This document shows, one piece after another, positions 45,681-56,689 of a stretch of 64,000 nucleotides of DNA. How positions within the stretch are numbered: position 1 is the stretch's first letter; every line of letters starts with the position of its first letter. The notes under the pieces were generated by a model. It worked only from the letters and a program-made list of their open reading frames with translations. It had not been told where the DNA came from and did not search any database. The position numbers were made by a program, and so were the translations under genes. The stretch comes from Adineta steineri (Eukaryota > Rotifera > Eurotatoria > Adinetida > Adinetidae), in NCBI GenBank assembly GCA_905250115.1, contig CAJNOI010000193.1:90619-154618 (forward strand). Direction: 5' to 3'.

Positions 45681-45741
45681 ATTTTGAGGGTAGGTATGGG
45701 TGTGAATCGTAACAAGGTAGTCACACTCACATTCTCAAGAA
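45681..45741. repeat. TGTGGG-type hairpin element, copy 12
   Basis: Left arm ATTTTGAGGGTAGGTATGGG then TGTGA, right arm TCACACTCACATTCTCAAGA. Preceded by TTTAACC. It lies 264 bp after the claudin-like gene. Confidence 0.75.
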
Positions 45742-47507
45742 CTTACTTTTAAAAAAATGTTTTTTGTTACTCATTGAATACTATCTATTGTTCGAAGCTT
45801 TTTGAAATATTATAAAATTATAGAATTAGACTTGAACTATGAAAATAAATCGAATTATTCAGATGAATAAACTTTATTCCCTATAGCTATGATAAAAATG
45901 AATAGAAAAATGTATTGAGTACATGGATTTTTTCATATGCACCACATAGATGTCAGAATAAAACAATAAGAATGAAGAGAATGGTGGAATGAAAAGATGT
46001 TGACGAACAACTACAAGAAATCTATTAAGACTCATTTGAATGTAATTAAAGGAAAATATCGTAGTTGTTAACTAAAAAATGACATGTTTTCGATATATAT
46101 ATATATTATTTGTGAAATTTCTATCTATACTTTTTATATTATTGATTATAGATGCGAATAAGTTATGATTAAAATAAATAAAAAAAATTCAGTTTTTATG
46201 ATCATTATATTTGTCTTCTCAATTGCTCAAATAATAATAATAAGTGGACAATCCTCATTTAGTTCATATTCATTTTTATTTATACGAACAAAATCATTTC
46301 TTTATTAGAAATCTATACACAACTGTTCAATAAATCTTTAAGATAATTAGTTAATTTTTTGCATAATTTAATCTAAGAGATATCTTTTTTTTACTTTCAT
46401 TATGTTATAGAAAAAATATGATAAATAATAAATCTAATTTATCTTTAAGGACAATAGAAATATAATCTCAATTTCATTGTTTATCATTCATTTAACAAGT
46501 AAATTAATGAGTTCCTTTATATGAATAAATAGAAATTCTTTCGGCAATACTTCAAAGAATATCAATATAGACGAAGTTATACGAGTTATTCAATTAAATA
46601 ATTATGCAAAACTATTCTCTACATAAGCATCGCTTCTATTAGTTTATCTTATTCCATCAATTCTAATAAATATCTTTAATTAGAAAGAAAAATAATAAAT
46701 CAAGGAAATCTAGTAAATTCTATAGGATGTCCACAAAGTTGCTAGAAAATGAACTGATTTTTTTTTCTGAAGATGAAGAACCGATAGCAGTCTTTATTCA
46801 TGAATGAACAGTTCATTTATGGCTATGGAAGTAACAGACCTTTCACTCAATAAGTAAATTATACATCAGCGTTTGTTTCACAAGATTAATTTTTTTATCA
46901 ACATGTTGTTCTGAAGGGTACATACACATATACTTTCTCTTTACACTTTTATCTGATTTATTTTGTTTTGACTCTCATTAATATCTTCTATGTATTTACT
47001 TAATAAACCAATGTCACTAACAGAACATTTTTATTTCTCTTAATAGATATGAGTAATTCAATCAGATGAGAACAGAACAAAAAGAAAATTTTACAAAACC
47101 CATCAACGTTTTCTCTATTTTTCGAACATCGAACAATCCCTGAGTGAACTATTCTAATAATATATAGATATTAATAAAAATAGATCGCATTCCTACTGAA
47201 TGTGCTAAGATAATAAAGAAGTAAAACACGTTTTTGGTTCAATCATTCTTTCAGAGCTTGGTAACTCAGTATAGCTCAGTTTTTGAGTTGAATCGATTTG
47301 AGTTTAGGAATATTTTTCATAATCTCAAAATTGAATTCAACTCAAAAAATGCTTATTAAGCAAAAATTTATCGAAAGAAAATGTTTTATTAAACTGCACA
47401 ACGTAATCTTCCTAGTTTCTATGCATTATAACTACAAAATTCAGTTAAAAATCGTTCAATTCATCAAATGAGTCGAATTGGCTCTCCACTGAACAATTTC
47501 TAATTAC
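45742..47507. other. Mostly gene-free stretch
   Basis: At 46165-46308 a 47-codon frame begins with a signal-peptide-like stretch (VFMIIIFVFSIAQIIIISGQ) after a possible acceptor; too short to support. At 47279-47347 TTTTTGAGTTGAAT... is inverted, forming a 69 bp hairpin. Confidence 0.4.
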
Positions 47508-47566
47508 GCTCTTGAGAGTGGGTGGGTGTGGGTGTGGTTAATGAATGGAAAGAATACCCACACCCG
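47508..47566. repeat. TGTGGG-type hairpin element, copy 13
   Basis: Left arm CTCTTGAGAGTGGGTGGGTG then TGGGTGTGG, right arm ATACCCACACCCGAA. Paired with copy 14, 56 bp downstream. Confidence 0.8.
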
Positions 47567-47621
47567 AAATATGTGCGTGTTGGTTTCAATTCACCGGCGC
47601 ACAAACAGTGGATCTCTTCGT

Positions 47622-47688
47622 TGATCTTGAGTGTGGGTGTGAGTGTAGGTAAAAGAATTTGGCAACAGCACCTACACTTTCAAGATTG
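47622..47688. repeat. TGTGGG-type hairpin element, copy 14
   Basis: Left arm GATCTTGAGTGTGGGTGTGA, 28 bp spacer, right arm CACCTACACTTTCAAGATT. Good outer ends. Confidence 0.8.
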
Positions 47689-49535
47689 TACATTGCATCA
47701 CTAAAATTAGAAATACTTTCGATGTTAAAGATTTTTACTGATTTAAGATTATTTTTCTATTGAAGATGATGATTGAAATTGATTATTAATACAATTGAAA
47801 ATAATATCTTTTCTTCTTTTGAAATCAAAAACAAAATTGACGATTTATTAGAGAAGATATTTACCTACATGGTTTTATAGAAGAGAGAAGTCCACAAGTA
47901 GAATCTTTGAACAGACTTACACAATTATCAGATTCGACTTGATGATTTTGAAAATTAAAAATTCGTAAATGAAGTTTAGCAAAATTAATGAAATATTCTC
48001 ATTTTTGTGCTTCAAGATATTTAAATTTATTGGAAATGTTTCAACATAATTTGATTGATAAACTACAAAGATCTAGAATATATGATAAATCATCATAGAC
48101 ATGGTCAATATCAATTATTGATGATACGATATAAATGTATTGAGAGTATAAAGTGATTTATATGATGAATTGTTGATTGAAAATATTTCTGATAAATTTA
48201 TTAAATTAATTTCAATTGAATTATTCAATGAAAGAAAAACAAACTTTTCATTTGTTATATTACTAAAACATTTACTCTTTTAAATATCAAAAAATATTTT
48301 TATACGAAATAAAAGAAAATTTCAGATACATACAATGGATTTCTACGAGATGATCAAGAACTTAAATAAGTTTGAAAAATTTAGAAAAAATAATTTTATT
48401 ACTAATTTATTACAGATTATTAAAACTCTAAATATATTAAAAGATTCCTTTTGATTTTTCAACTATAATAATTCTTCGTCTTCTATATTTATGTTTTCTA
48501 ATGTTAAACTAAAGAGTACATTCTTCAATTCTTCTTCATATCGAAATAATTTTCAAAAAATTATCTTTTTTCTTTTACTTGACGTTTAAAATTTTAATTC
48601 TTTTATTTTCTTTTTCAAAACATATTTATATCTAAGTTGGTTTCAAAATTTTAATTTCAACTAGGATAAATTCGAATAGGGTTAAACATTTTTTCTTCAA
48701 GTTACTATTTAAACAATCAAAGCAAGAACCTACATGTCTCAAAGTTAACCCTCTAGTTTAATCATGCATAGACATTTCACGTTAAAAAATTTTAGTCTCT
48801 CCTACTTCGAATCAAAATTTCAATGTCAACTAGTTCGATTTAAAGTTGAACTGGATTTTGATTATTACTACGACATATTCTTAAACCTTAAATATCAAAA
48901 CATCACTTCACACCAACTAAATCATTCAACAACAACAATACTATACGACAACGTATATTATCAACCAATAATCTTCTTCAATTTCCATACAGGAGCACTT
49001 TAGAAAGAAAAGTACGTATCATCATTTACCTAATACACTTTTCTTATATTGATAAATCAATCTAATTCAAACATGAACAGATATAGATTAGAGCGTAGTA
49101 ACTGTAGTATTCGCATAGAAATCATTACAGATTTTTCTTGCCATCTAATGATAACTTCGAAAAAAGGAGTCGAAATCCAGATTGCGGTAGTTATATCTTC
49201 ATACACTCACTCACCCTCAAGATTGAAAATAGATTAATGCACTAAGAAAAAAAAGTCCTCAACATCTCTAAATGAACACTGATTGTATCATGTCATAAAC
49301 ACTCAGCGTATATATTAAAATGCATGATTAACATTGTTGTGCAACAACAACTTTCATCTTTCTTTGACATTTGACAGATGCTAAATTAGAATATATCAAC
49401 GAACGATTCTTTTGCGTCTGTCGGTAGTGCTGGTTTAGTTCTTGTTGAGAAGTATTTCTTGCATTCGTCGTAGTTGTAAACAAATTGTTATCAAAATAAA
49501 AATATACAGTCTATAATAGCAAACATAGTTTTACA
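47689..49535. other. Gene-poor stretch, possible coding relic and one half hairpin
   Basis: On the minus strand near 47940-47880 a frame reads ESDNCVSLFKDSTCGLLSSI and ends at a possible donor; it could be an exon relic but no family is assigned. A lone C-rich arm (CTCACTCACCCTCAAGATT, 49205-49223) matches the right end of the TGTGGG family. Nothing else is supported. Confidence 0.35.
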
Positions 49536-50610
49536 ATGCTCAACAATGAAACTAGTATGGCTAGTTTTGTAATAACTGTTATTACACTTGTTCATTCTTC
49601 ATTGGCATGTATCATCTCAGCTATCGTCTTCATTATCGTTATCCACCATCAAAGTAAACAACGTATGAAGCTTGAAAATAGAATCCATTTTATTCTATGT
49701 GCAAATATTTATCTACTTATTTGTGTCTACACTACAACATTGATCAGTCTTAATATATACACATTGTTAGGTGATCTTTATGGACAAAATGTTGACTCAT
49801 CATGGTGTGCATTCCGAGGATATTTTATTTCTGTCCTATGCTGTGCTTTATATACTGCGTTTGTTGTTCAGGTATGTGTTCACTGTTCGTATACGCAGTC
49901 TTACTCAATATGGAAAAAGAAAAACAAGTTTAGAAGATTAATTTTCTCGTCTGTTTTAGGCTCTCTTTCGGCTCTGCCGTATTGTGTATTCATCTTACAG
50001 GTACCTTCAAAGTTTTTCGTTCTATGTTATTCTCGTACCTGTTCAATGGTGTGTAGCGTTTGTAATGGTATCTCCTCTTCTCATTTGGCACGATATTATC
50101 TATCAGCCCAACGAACATTCCTGTTTCATTACCTTCACCAAGCTTCGTGGTGCACTTTGGACTTCGTTTACTACGTATGGAAATCCTGTTGTCTGCTTAT
50201 CGATTATTTATATACGTATTATAATATTTCTTCGGCAACATTCCAATGCTCCAAATGTGCGAATCAATCGTCGACAACAAAGAGATTTACGCGTTATTCA
50301 ATGCATTTTTATTCTCGTTAGTATTTTGATTATTCTTGGAATACCAACCATGGTGTTTGTGTTAATCATTGTCATCACCGGTGTTGAGAATCCTTTAACA
50401 TATCGTGTAACATGGCTTTCGGCTTCTATATCCATGGTAATCTTAAGCATCACAAAGGTTTTTATGACACCACAGCTGAAAAGCATTGTGGTGAGCAGAT
50501 TGTGTCAGAATCGGATCATACCTATTAATACAGTTTCGGCGAATTCAACTCAAGTGAGAATCCTGCAACAACGAATAAATCATCCAACTCAAGCATATAT
50601 CGAAGATTGA
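49536..50610 (+). CDS. Seven-transmembrane receptor with RL motif instead of DRY
   Basis: Exon 1 (49536-49871) and exon 2 (49960-50610) join in phase 0 across an 88 bp GT-AG intron, giving about 328 residues. The intron falls inside TM3, in the middle of FVVQ|ALFRLCRIVYSSYRYL. The FRL triplet stands where DRY is expected and aligns with QSISRLFFIVFYVHRYL of the receptor at 38140, so they are paralogues; that one lacks the intron. Loop 2 contains an N-x-x-S-C segment (PNEHSCFITF), TM6 starts after RRQQRDLRVIQCIFILVSIL, and TM7 reads WLSASISMVILSITKVF. The N-terminal NNETS is a glycosylation site. Atypical class A-like receptor; ligand unknown. Confidence 0.82.
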
Positions 50611-51378
50611 AGTTTGTTATTTAATACGAATATTATGAACTACAATTCTGTGTCTTTCATTTTTTTCCAATTTAACATAGATAATATCTCAAAGAAATCA
50701 TCATATAAATACTATACAATTCTTTCAATATATATTCGCATTATCAATTGCTTCCTCATAACGGTCGTCTCTATTTTGATTGTGACTGTAAGTCATTTCG
50801 TAGGGTGTTGAAAGAATTTGTATCGATGTGACTTATCTTGTTGTTTGCTATTCTCTGTTATAGACAAATATAATTACTTCGTTTTTTTGTGACAGTAGTT
50901 TCTTGTGTTAGTTCGGGAAGAAAAAGAAGAACAACGTCAAAGTAATTTTTCTAACACCTGTCAATTACAGCAAGTTTTTCTTTGCATCCAATTAACTTTT
51001 TCGTGAATTTTGATACATCTAAACGTGCTGATCTTGATGTGAAAGGATGTGAATGTGGAGTTGAGATCATCGCCATTCTCACAAAATTCGAAAGACAGAA
51101 CCATTTTGAGGGTGTAGGGTGGGCTGTTCAAAGATTTACCCGAAAAGTCAATTCTTTTCAAACTGACGACGAAACATATTTAGGTGTTCAAGCTCTTCCC
51201 ATGTCTTCAAAATCGCCAAGGTTTGGGCGATGAATCGCGGTTAAATCGTCGATTTTCTCCCGATTTTGATGACATGGGTTTCTTCTTCTTTTTTTTTAAC
51301 TGTCAACCTAGTATAAAGGGACAATAAAAGTGAATATTAAAAAAAAGAAATACTCTAAAAAATGAATTAAACAATAAA
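50611..51378. other. Intergenic stretch with a half hairpin arm
   Basis: A lone G-rich arm (CCATTTTGAGGGTGTAGGG, from 51101) matches the left end of the TGTGGG family with the conserved ACCAT flank. No gene is supported. Confidence 0.45.
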
Positions 51379-52225
51379 GATCAATTGAAACAATTTCTCC
51401 ACATTGATTTGATTCTTTTGATTTTTTATCTTTAAACCATCGTGAACTAAAATCCCACTCTGATTCACATGCAGCACGATTATGAAAATAAAACGATTTA
51501 ATATTATATCATCACTTATTCGAATAACATGCTAAAATAAACAAATAATTATTTATTTGAATAAATAAAAAGATGGATATACTTGATTAAAAATTTGATT
51601 TTGATTGAATTCATCTTTTCCTTTCATTCAAAAAAGAAATTCTTTATATAAATGTGATAAATAATTTCTTCAAATATTTGATAAATTAAAATTAAAATTT
51701 GATAATAAATCAATCATACAAGTAAAAACAGGTGATTGAGATCTATTAAGATAATAAGTTCGATTTCTATTTGGTATAAAACCATATTTATCAATTAAAT
51801 TAACAAAATTATCAATCATATTTTCAATAAGATTTAATTTATGAGATAATGTTGATAACTCTAATATTATAAAATATTTCTCGAAATCTTCCACCAGGTA
51901 CATTATATGGATAAGGTAATGCAATACTTGAACTTTCTAATGTTGGTATATCAGGTGGACGTGTTAAAATATCCCATAAACGATTTATATGAGCAACAGT
52001 TGAAATTGTTAAATCACTTGAAAAATTCTTTCCAGATAAATTTGGTCAATTAAAATATTCATGAATAAATTTTTAAAATATCTTTTGAACATATTTTCGG
52101 TACACAATTAACAAATGTTTTCGTATGAGCAAAATCTACGTTTTAATTGAACTTCTTTATAAAGTTCACTATTAATAGTATCAGATAAGAAATTATTATC
52201 AACAATTCTATCTGTCTCTTTAGAT
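51379..52225 (-). pseudogene. Trehalase (GH37) pseudogene
   Basis: Minus-strand fragments fall in the order of a GH37 trehalase: INSELYKEVQL, then AHTKTFVNCVPK, INRLWDILTRPPD, PYPYNVPGGRFREIF, IDNFVNLIDKYGFIPNRNRT then YYLNRSQSP, and ACESEWDFSSRWFKD followed by CGEIVSID. They correspond to the family's SELY-x-EVQ, SKTFVDM, HI-x-x-LW-x-x-LTR-P-D, PGGRFRE, the G-M-I-x-NF-x-LI-x-x-YGFIPN-G-x-R-x-YYL-x-RSQPP block and ESGWDFSSRW, which holds a catalytic Asp. Trehalase splits trehalose into two glucoses. The blocks lie in different frames with several in-frame stops and the FYYWDSY continuation is lost, so the gene is dead. No intron model rescues it. Family identity is strong from six ordered motifs. 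Confidence 0.85.
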
Positions 52226-52354
52226 ATTTTTATTATCTAAAATATTTTAATACATTTTTTTCAGAAAAAATTTTTCAAAAAAAATTTCATATATCAAAAG
52301 CATTAAAAGTTAATTTTAGAAAATATTAAATAATATTAAAAGACTTCTAATAAT

Positions 52355-52400
52355 CAGGGGCGGCGGAGCGTCATTAACCTAAGTGAGGCTCACAATATTT
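52355..52400 (+). mobile_element. Possible solo hAT-like terminus
   Basis: CAGGGGCGGCGGAGCG is typical of hAT-like 5' ends (compare CAGGGGCG at 65). It is GC-rich in AT-rich surroundings. No matching right end was found. It lies 130 bp upstream of the trehalase relic's 5' side. Confidence 0.35.
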
Positions 52401-52703
52401 TCTCTACTGTGGACTTTTATTAAAGCATGAAGCAAAATATAAGTCTTCTTTTTATTAGACCTCAATAAAAACTACAACGGTCATCCTGAAAATAAAATAA
52501 ATCAGAGCGTACCAGAAAATAACTTTCTCTGTTCGTTCTTCGATGTGAAAGTTGAACAGAGACTTTTCTTTGTATATGTGTGTCAAAAAGAAAAATGAAT
52601 GAATGCTTGGAAGTTTTTCAGTCATTCAATACACTGTAAAGAGGATATAAATCAATCTGATCACTATTGAGCTACTTCTTTATTGCCGTAATAATATATA
52701 TAT

Positions 52704-54007
52704 GGGTGAATTGCGCTGGTATTGTACCGTTGCTTTGGAAGAACGAAAATGGTTATATCTTGACTTCTACTCAATCGATTTTCATAATTTTTTTTTTTAA
52801 ATACTCCTTGCTGTTTGTACTACTTCACGTAAAAAATTGAGATTCCCAACATGCTACTGTCCTAATTTTCGGAATGAAGAAGATCAAAATTACCAGCTTC
52901 TGGTAGCGTCTATAGATGAAAACCATGATTCAATTAGACACTTTTGGTTGAATAAAATCAAATTTTTTCAATCACTTTGTAGCTATGACTTTCTTCTTTC
53001 TGGTGATATAAATTGAGCATAATTTCGGTTTTGATTCATGGATCAAATTTTGCAAAAACTGATTAAACATACAAAGTGACTATTTTATGTCACGCCAGAT
53101 TAAATGCGACATAATAAAGCAAACTTAAAAGCAAATTTAAATGTTCTTTTTTTATTTGATGGAGCAAAGAGTGAGAATCGTTTTCATAAAAAAAAAAATT
53201 TCTTTTAATCGTTTGAATCAAATAAAAAATAAAAAATAGAAGGCGAAAGTAGCTTATGTCTCACTAAATGTCATGCCAGATTTTCGATTTTGTTTTCTCA
53301 ATTTCTCAGGAACTAGAAAAGATAAAACCGAGATTTTTTTCTCTTTTTTAGTTGACTATGAGGTATATCTGTAGTAAAAATTTTAGCTCGTAAGTAGGTA
53401 ACATTCTCAAGAAAATCATAGTTTACTTAAAAAATGTCACGCCAGATTTTTTTGAATCGAAGAGTCACGACAGATTAAAATGATAGACATGTAGAGAAAA
53501 AATTATTTTATTTTATCGTATCTTATTCGACTTCAACAGACTCCTCTCAGACAGAGAAACGTTTTATACCCTGAATGACCGTGACGTGATATAGTATAAA
53601 ATGACATGATATGAAGTAAGAATGTGAGAGCAGCACCCTTACATTCATACCCTTAACATGGGCATGTATGCGTGTGGGTAAAATTCTACACATGCTCATT
53701 AGATTCCCTTTTTCATAAGCTTTCGTTTGATATATGATAACACTAAATAAATACTCATTTTTATTTCTTTTTGACAAGAAACCTCAGAGAACGATATCTT
53801 TAATTAGCCAAAAAAAGATCAGAAAAACACTGGTGTTATAATAAAACTCGAACTTTTTCGAAATGAAAAAACTGACAGTTGGAAAATTCCTTGGTTTATA
53901 CACAACTAATAGAGCTCTGTCGAATGCACGATTCAAATATGCTTTATGTTCACTTTTATTTTTTCGATTTTTTTCGTCAAACGGTACAATCCCAGCGCAA
54001 TTCACCC
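52704..54007. mobile_element. 1.3 kb terminal-inverted-repeat element, non-autonomous
   Basis: GGGTGAATTGCGCTGG then TATTGTACCGTT (from 52704) is inverted at 53980-54007 with one mismatch in 28 bases. Both ends abut ATAT tracts (ATATAT|GGG and CCC|ATATAT), consistent with insertion at TA, though the palindromic flank prevents a precise target call. The interior is AT-rich with no transposase frame and carries four copies of a TGTCACGCCAGATT motif. Confidence 0.8.
53087..53480 (+). repeat. Internal motif repeated four times (TGTCACGCCAGATT)
   Basis: Copies start near 53088, 53269, 53435 and 53463; the second has CATGCC and the fourth CACGACAG. All are in the same orientation, within the 1.3 kb terminal-inverted-repeat element. 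Confidence 0.65.
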
Positions 54008-54256
54008 ATATATGTATAAGGTATGATTGTATAAAGAAAAATCTCAATAAGTATATTCTTATAACATATATAGTCATCATAAACTAGTTCGATTCGATAA
54101 ATGTGGACAAACAGTTGATGAGTCACTCGATATATTTTATTTATATACAAAAGAAAAACAAATCAGATGTTATATCATTCTATATAGTTAAGATAAAATA
54201 GATTTATATACATACATAAAGAAGTTGGAATTATATAATATTTTTCAAATAGAAAC

Positions 54257-56110
54257 ATGAGTAGTGTTAAACGAAAACATCAATCGTTAAAAGAAAAATC
54301 AAAGAAATTAAAAAGTAAATTATTTTAATAAATAGGAACAAACTCTTTCATTGTAAATATAGATACATCTAATCAATCGATAAGTGTTATTGAAAATTTA
54401 TCGAACGAACTTTTCTTTGAAATATTTGATTATCTTGATGGTCGAACAATATATATGATATTCTCAAATCTTAATCATCGTTTTCAACAACTTATTAATT
54501 GTTCATCTTCTCTATTTAAATTAACACGTAGTTGTCTAGAATTACCAGAAAAATATATAAATGATTATAAACAAATGATACTTATCAAGAAATCACAAAT
54601 ATTTTCAATTGATTTATGGATGTCAAAGCGTACCGATGAATTTTTTTCATCATTTACTTTCGATTCATTATTTATTAATCTTAAATCAATTGTTTTTATT
54701 GAACTTTCATCAAACGTACTTATATCAGTTCTTTCGAATTTATCTTATTTACCATGTCTTTATTCATTAACTATTCGTGCTGATAAATTACAAGATTTAA
54801 CTAATATCTATCAACTAGTTCTTGCATTACCAAAATTAAAATATTATAAATGTTCTTCAGTTTCTACAGTTGGACCAATATCAATTCCAATGGCAATTGA
54901 TGACCAATTTAATACAATTGCATATTTAAATCTTCTTCATTGTTTTACTTTTGATGAACTTTCTGCTATATTATCATATACACCTTCTCTACGCCATTTA
55001 AAGTTTTCAAGTGAAATTAATTTGACGCCAAATTTTGCAATTATATTACCAAAAACATTATTAAATTTATCATATGAGTCTAGTTTAATTTCTCCAACAT
55101 TTGATGAAATTGAAACATTTATTAGTAATATCCAATGTAAATTAAAAGGTTTAACTTTAATTATTCGCAGTCGTGATCTAAACTTTTTTAATGCTAATCG
55201 TTGGGAACAAATACTTCAACAATATTTACCTGAATTAGAAATATTCTCTTTTCAAAACTGTTCATTTATTAATAGTTCTGATCATTATGAACTTCCGATA
55301 TATTTTCAAGAATCAAATAAATATAACTCATCATTTTGGATTGAACGACAATGGATATTTGAAATCAGAATCGACGAAGCAGATTTTTATTATTTAATTT
55401 CTCCATACAAGTATACTATAAATAACGACATTTTCTAAGAAATAAATTTAATTATTTTATTTAGAAAAAGATGGTATCAAAATAATTTACACCAACAAAT
55501 AATTTATTCTCCTGTTGAATTTTGTAAATCAAATCAATTAATTATTGATAATATTGATCGTGATGGATGTTATAAATTAGTTAACTTGGATATTAAACAT
55601 GCTTTAAGTGTATCATCATTTTATCATTTAGAAATAACAGAAGAAGATATTTTTATTGGTATATTAATTCAAATATTAGATTTATTACCTGAACTTAAAA
55701 CATTAAAAATTAGTACATTCTCAATGAATCCACCAAAAAATTTATCTAATATGGAACTTTCTGCACTTCTTTCAATCAAAGTAAAAAGTCCAATTTCAAA
55801 AGTTTATCTTGAAGAAATGATTGATATTCAACAAATTTATTCTCTTATGAACCTTTGTCCACATATGGAATATCTGAAAGTAGGAGACATAGATAATATA
55901 GAAATTGAATCTATCCTACGAACTATTTTCAAGAAAATAATGGATGATGGTAATCATTATCTTCGTTTATTATGTTTCACAATCCCAGCTGCAGATGATA
56001 AATTAATCAAAAAATTAGAAAATATAATCAATACTGAACAATTACTTATTAATTTTACAATTCAACGTGCATTCGATGATGTTTATATACAATGGAAATG
56101 GGATACATAA
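54257..56110 (+). CDS. F-box protein with long helical/LRR-like C-terminus
   Basis: The main frame (about 54336-55410) carries an F-box: VIENLSNELFFEIFDYLDGR, then TIYMIFSNLNHRFQQLI. A 54 bp intron (55411-55464) leads in frame to the last exon (55465-56110), total about 600 residues. The remainder has irregular Leu-rich repeats (FINLKSIVFIELSSNVLISV, LYSLTIRADKL, LEIFSFQNCSF), as in large bdelloid F-box families; such proteins recruit targets to SCF ubiquitin ligases. The start is uncertain. An ATG at 54257 opens MSSVKRKHQSLKEKSKKLK, but joining it needs removal of only 21 bp (54315-54335), which has GT-AG ends and contains stops. Otherwise translation would start at 54455, inside the F-box. 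The downstream locus is a broken relative. Confidence 0.75.
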
Positions 56111-56689
56111 TTTATAAAAAAGAAAATAAAGAATGAATTATAAATGACTTTTAGAATTTCTCGATATGATGAAATATTTCGAAATTGAATAAATAAAAAA
56201 AATTTTTTCCTACTTAAAATTAAAATCAAATGAATAAATAAATAAATATTGCCACATATATAAGTTCTTGTACCATGTCATATATACTCTTGCTACTAAA
56301 TAAAAAGTTGTACTATCTCTATATGAATATATTAAGTGATGATTTATGCTCCGAGTATATTTAAGAAAATCAATACTTTTAATCAGAAGTAGACAGACTT
56401 AATATATTTAATCATTTTAAGTTATTTTAAATTCGTTTGTATTTTTAATATAACCATTTCATGATTTATTAGTGAGCAAAAGTGAAGAACATGATCATTT
56501 ACATCGAATATTGAATCCAATCTTTCATAATATTATTTTACAAACGATGATTCTGATTACAATAGAATAAACACAAAAAAAGCAGTTGATTTTTAATGAT
56601 AAAGATTAAAGTTTTACAATATTATACAGAATTTGTTTATCAAAAAATACATCGGTTATAAATAATTGAAGTTATTATTTATAAAGTGC

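Noticed and set aside
47880-47945. Minus segment ESDNCVSLFKDSTCGLLSSI, faintly like a motor-protein segment
   Set aside because: Too short and isolated to assign.
53625-53685. C-rich then G-rich hairpin, the reverse order of the TGTGGG family
   Set aside because: Weak pairing, no ATCTTGAGG ends, and within another element; not counted as a family member.
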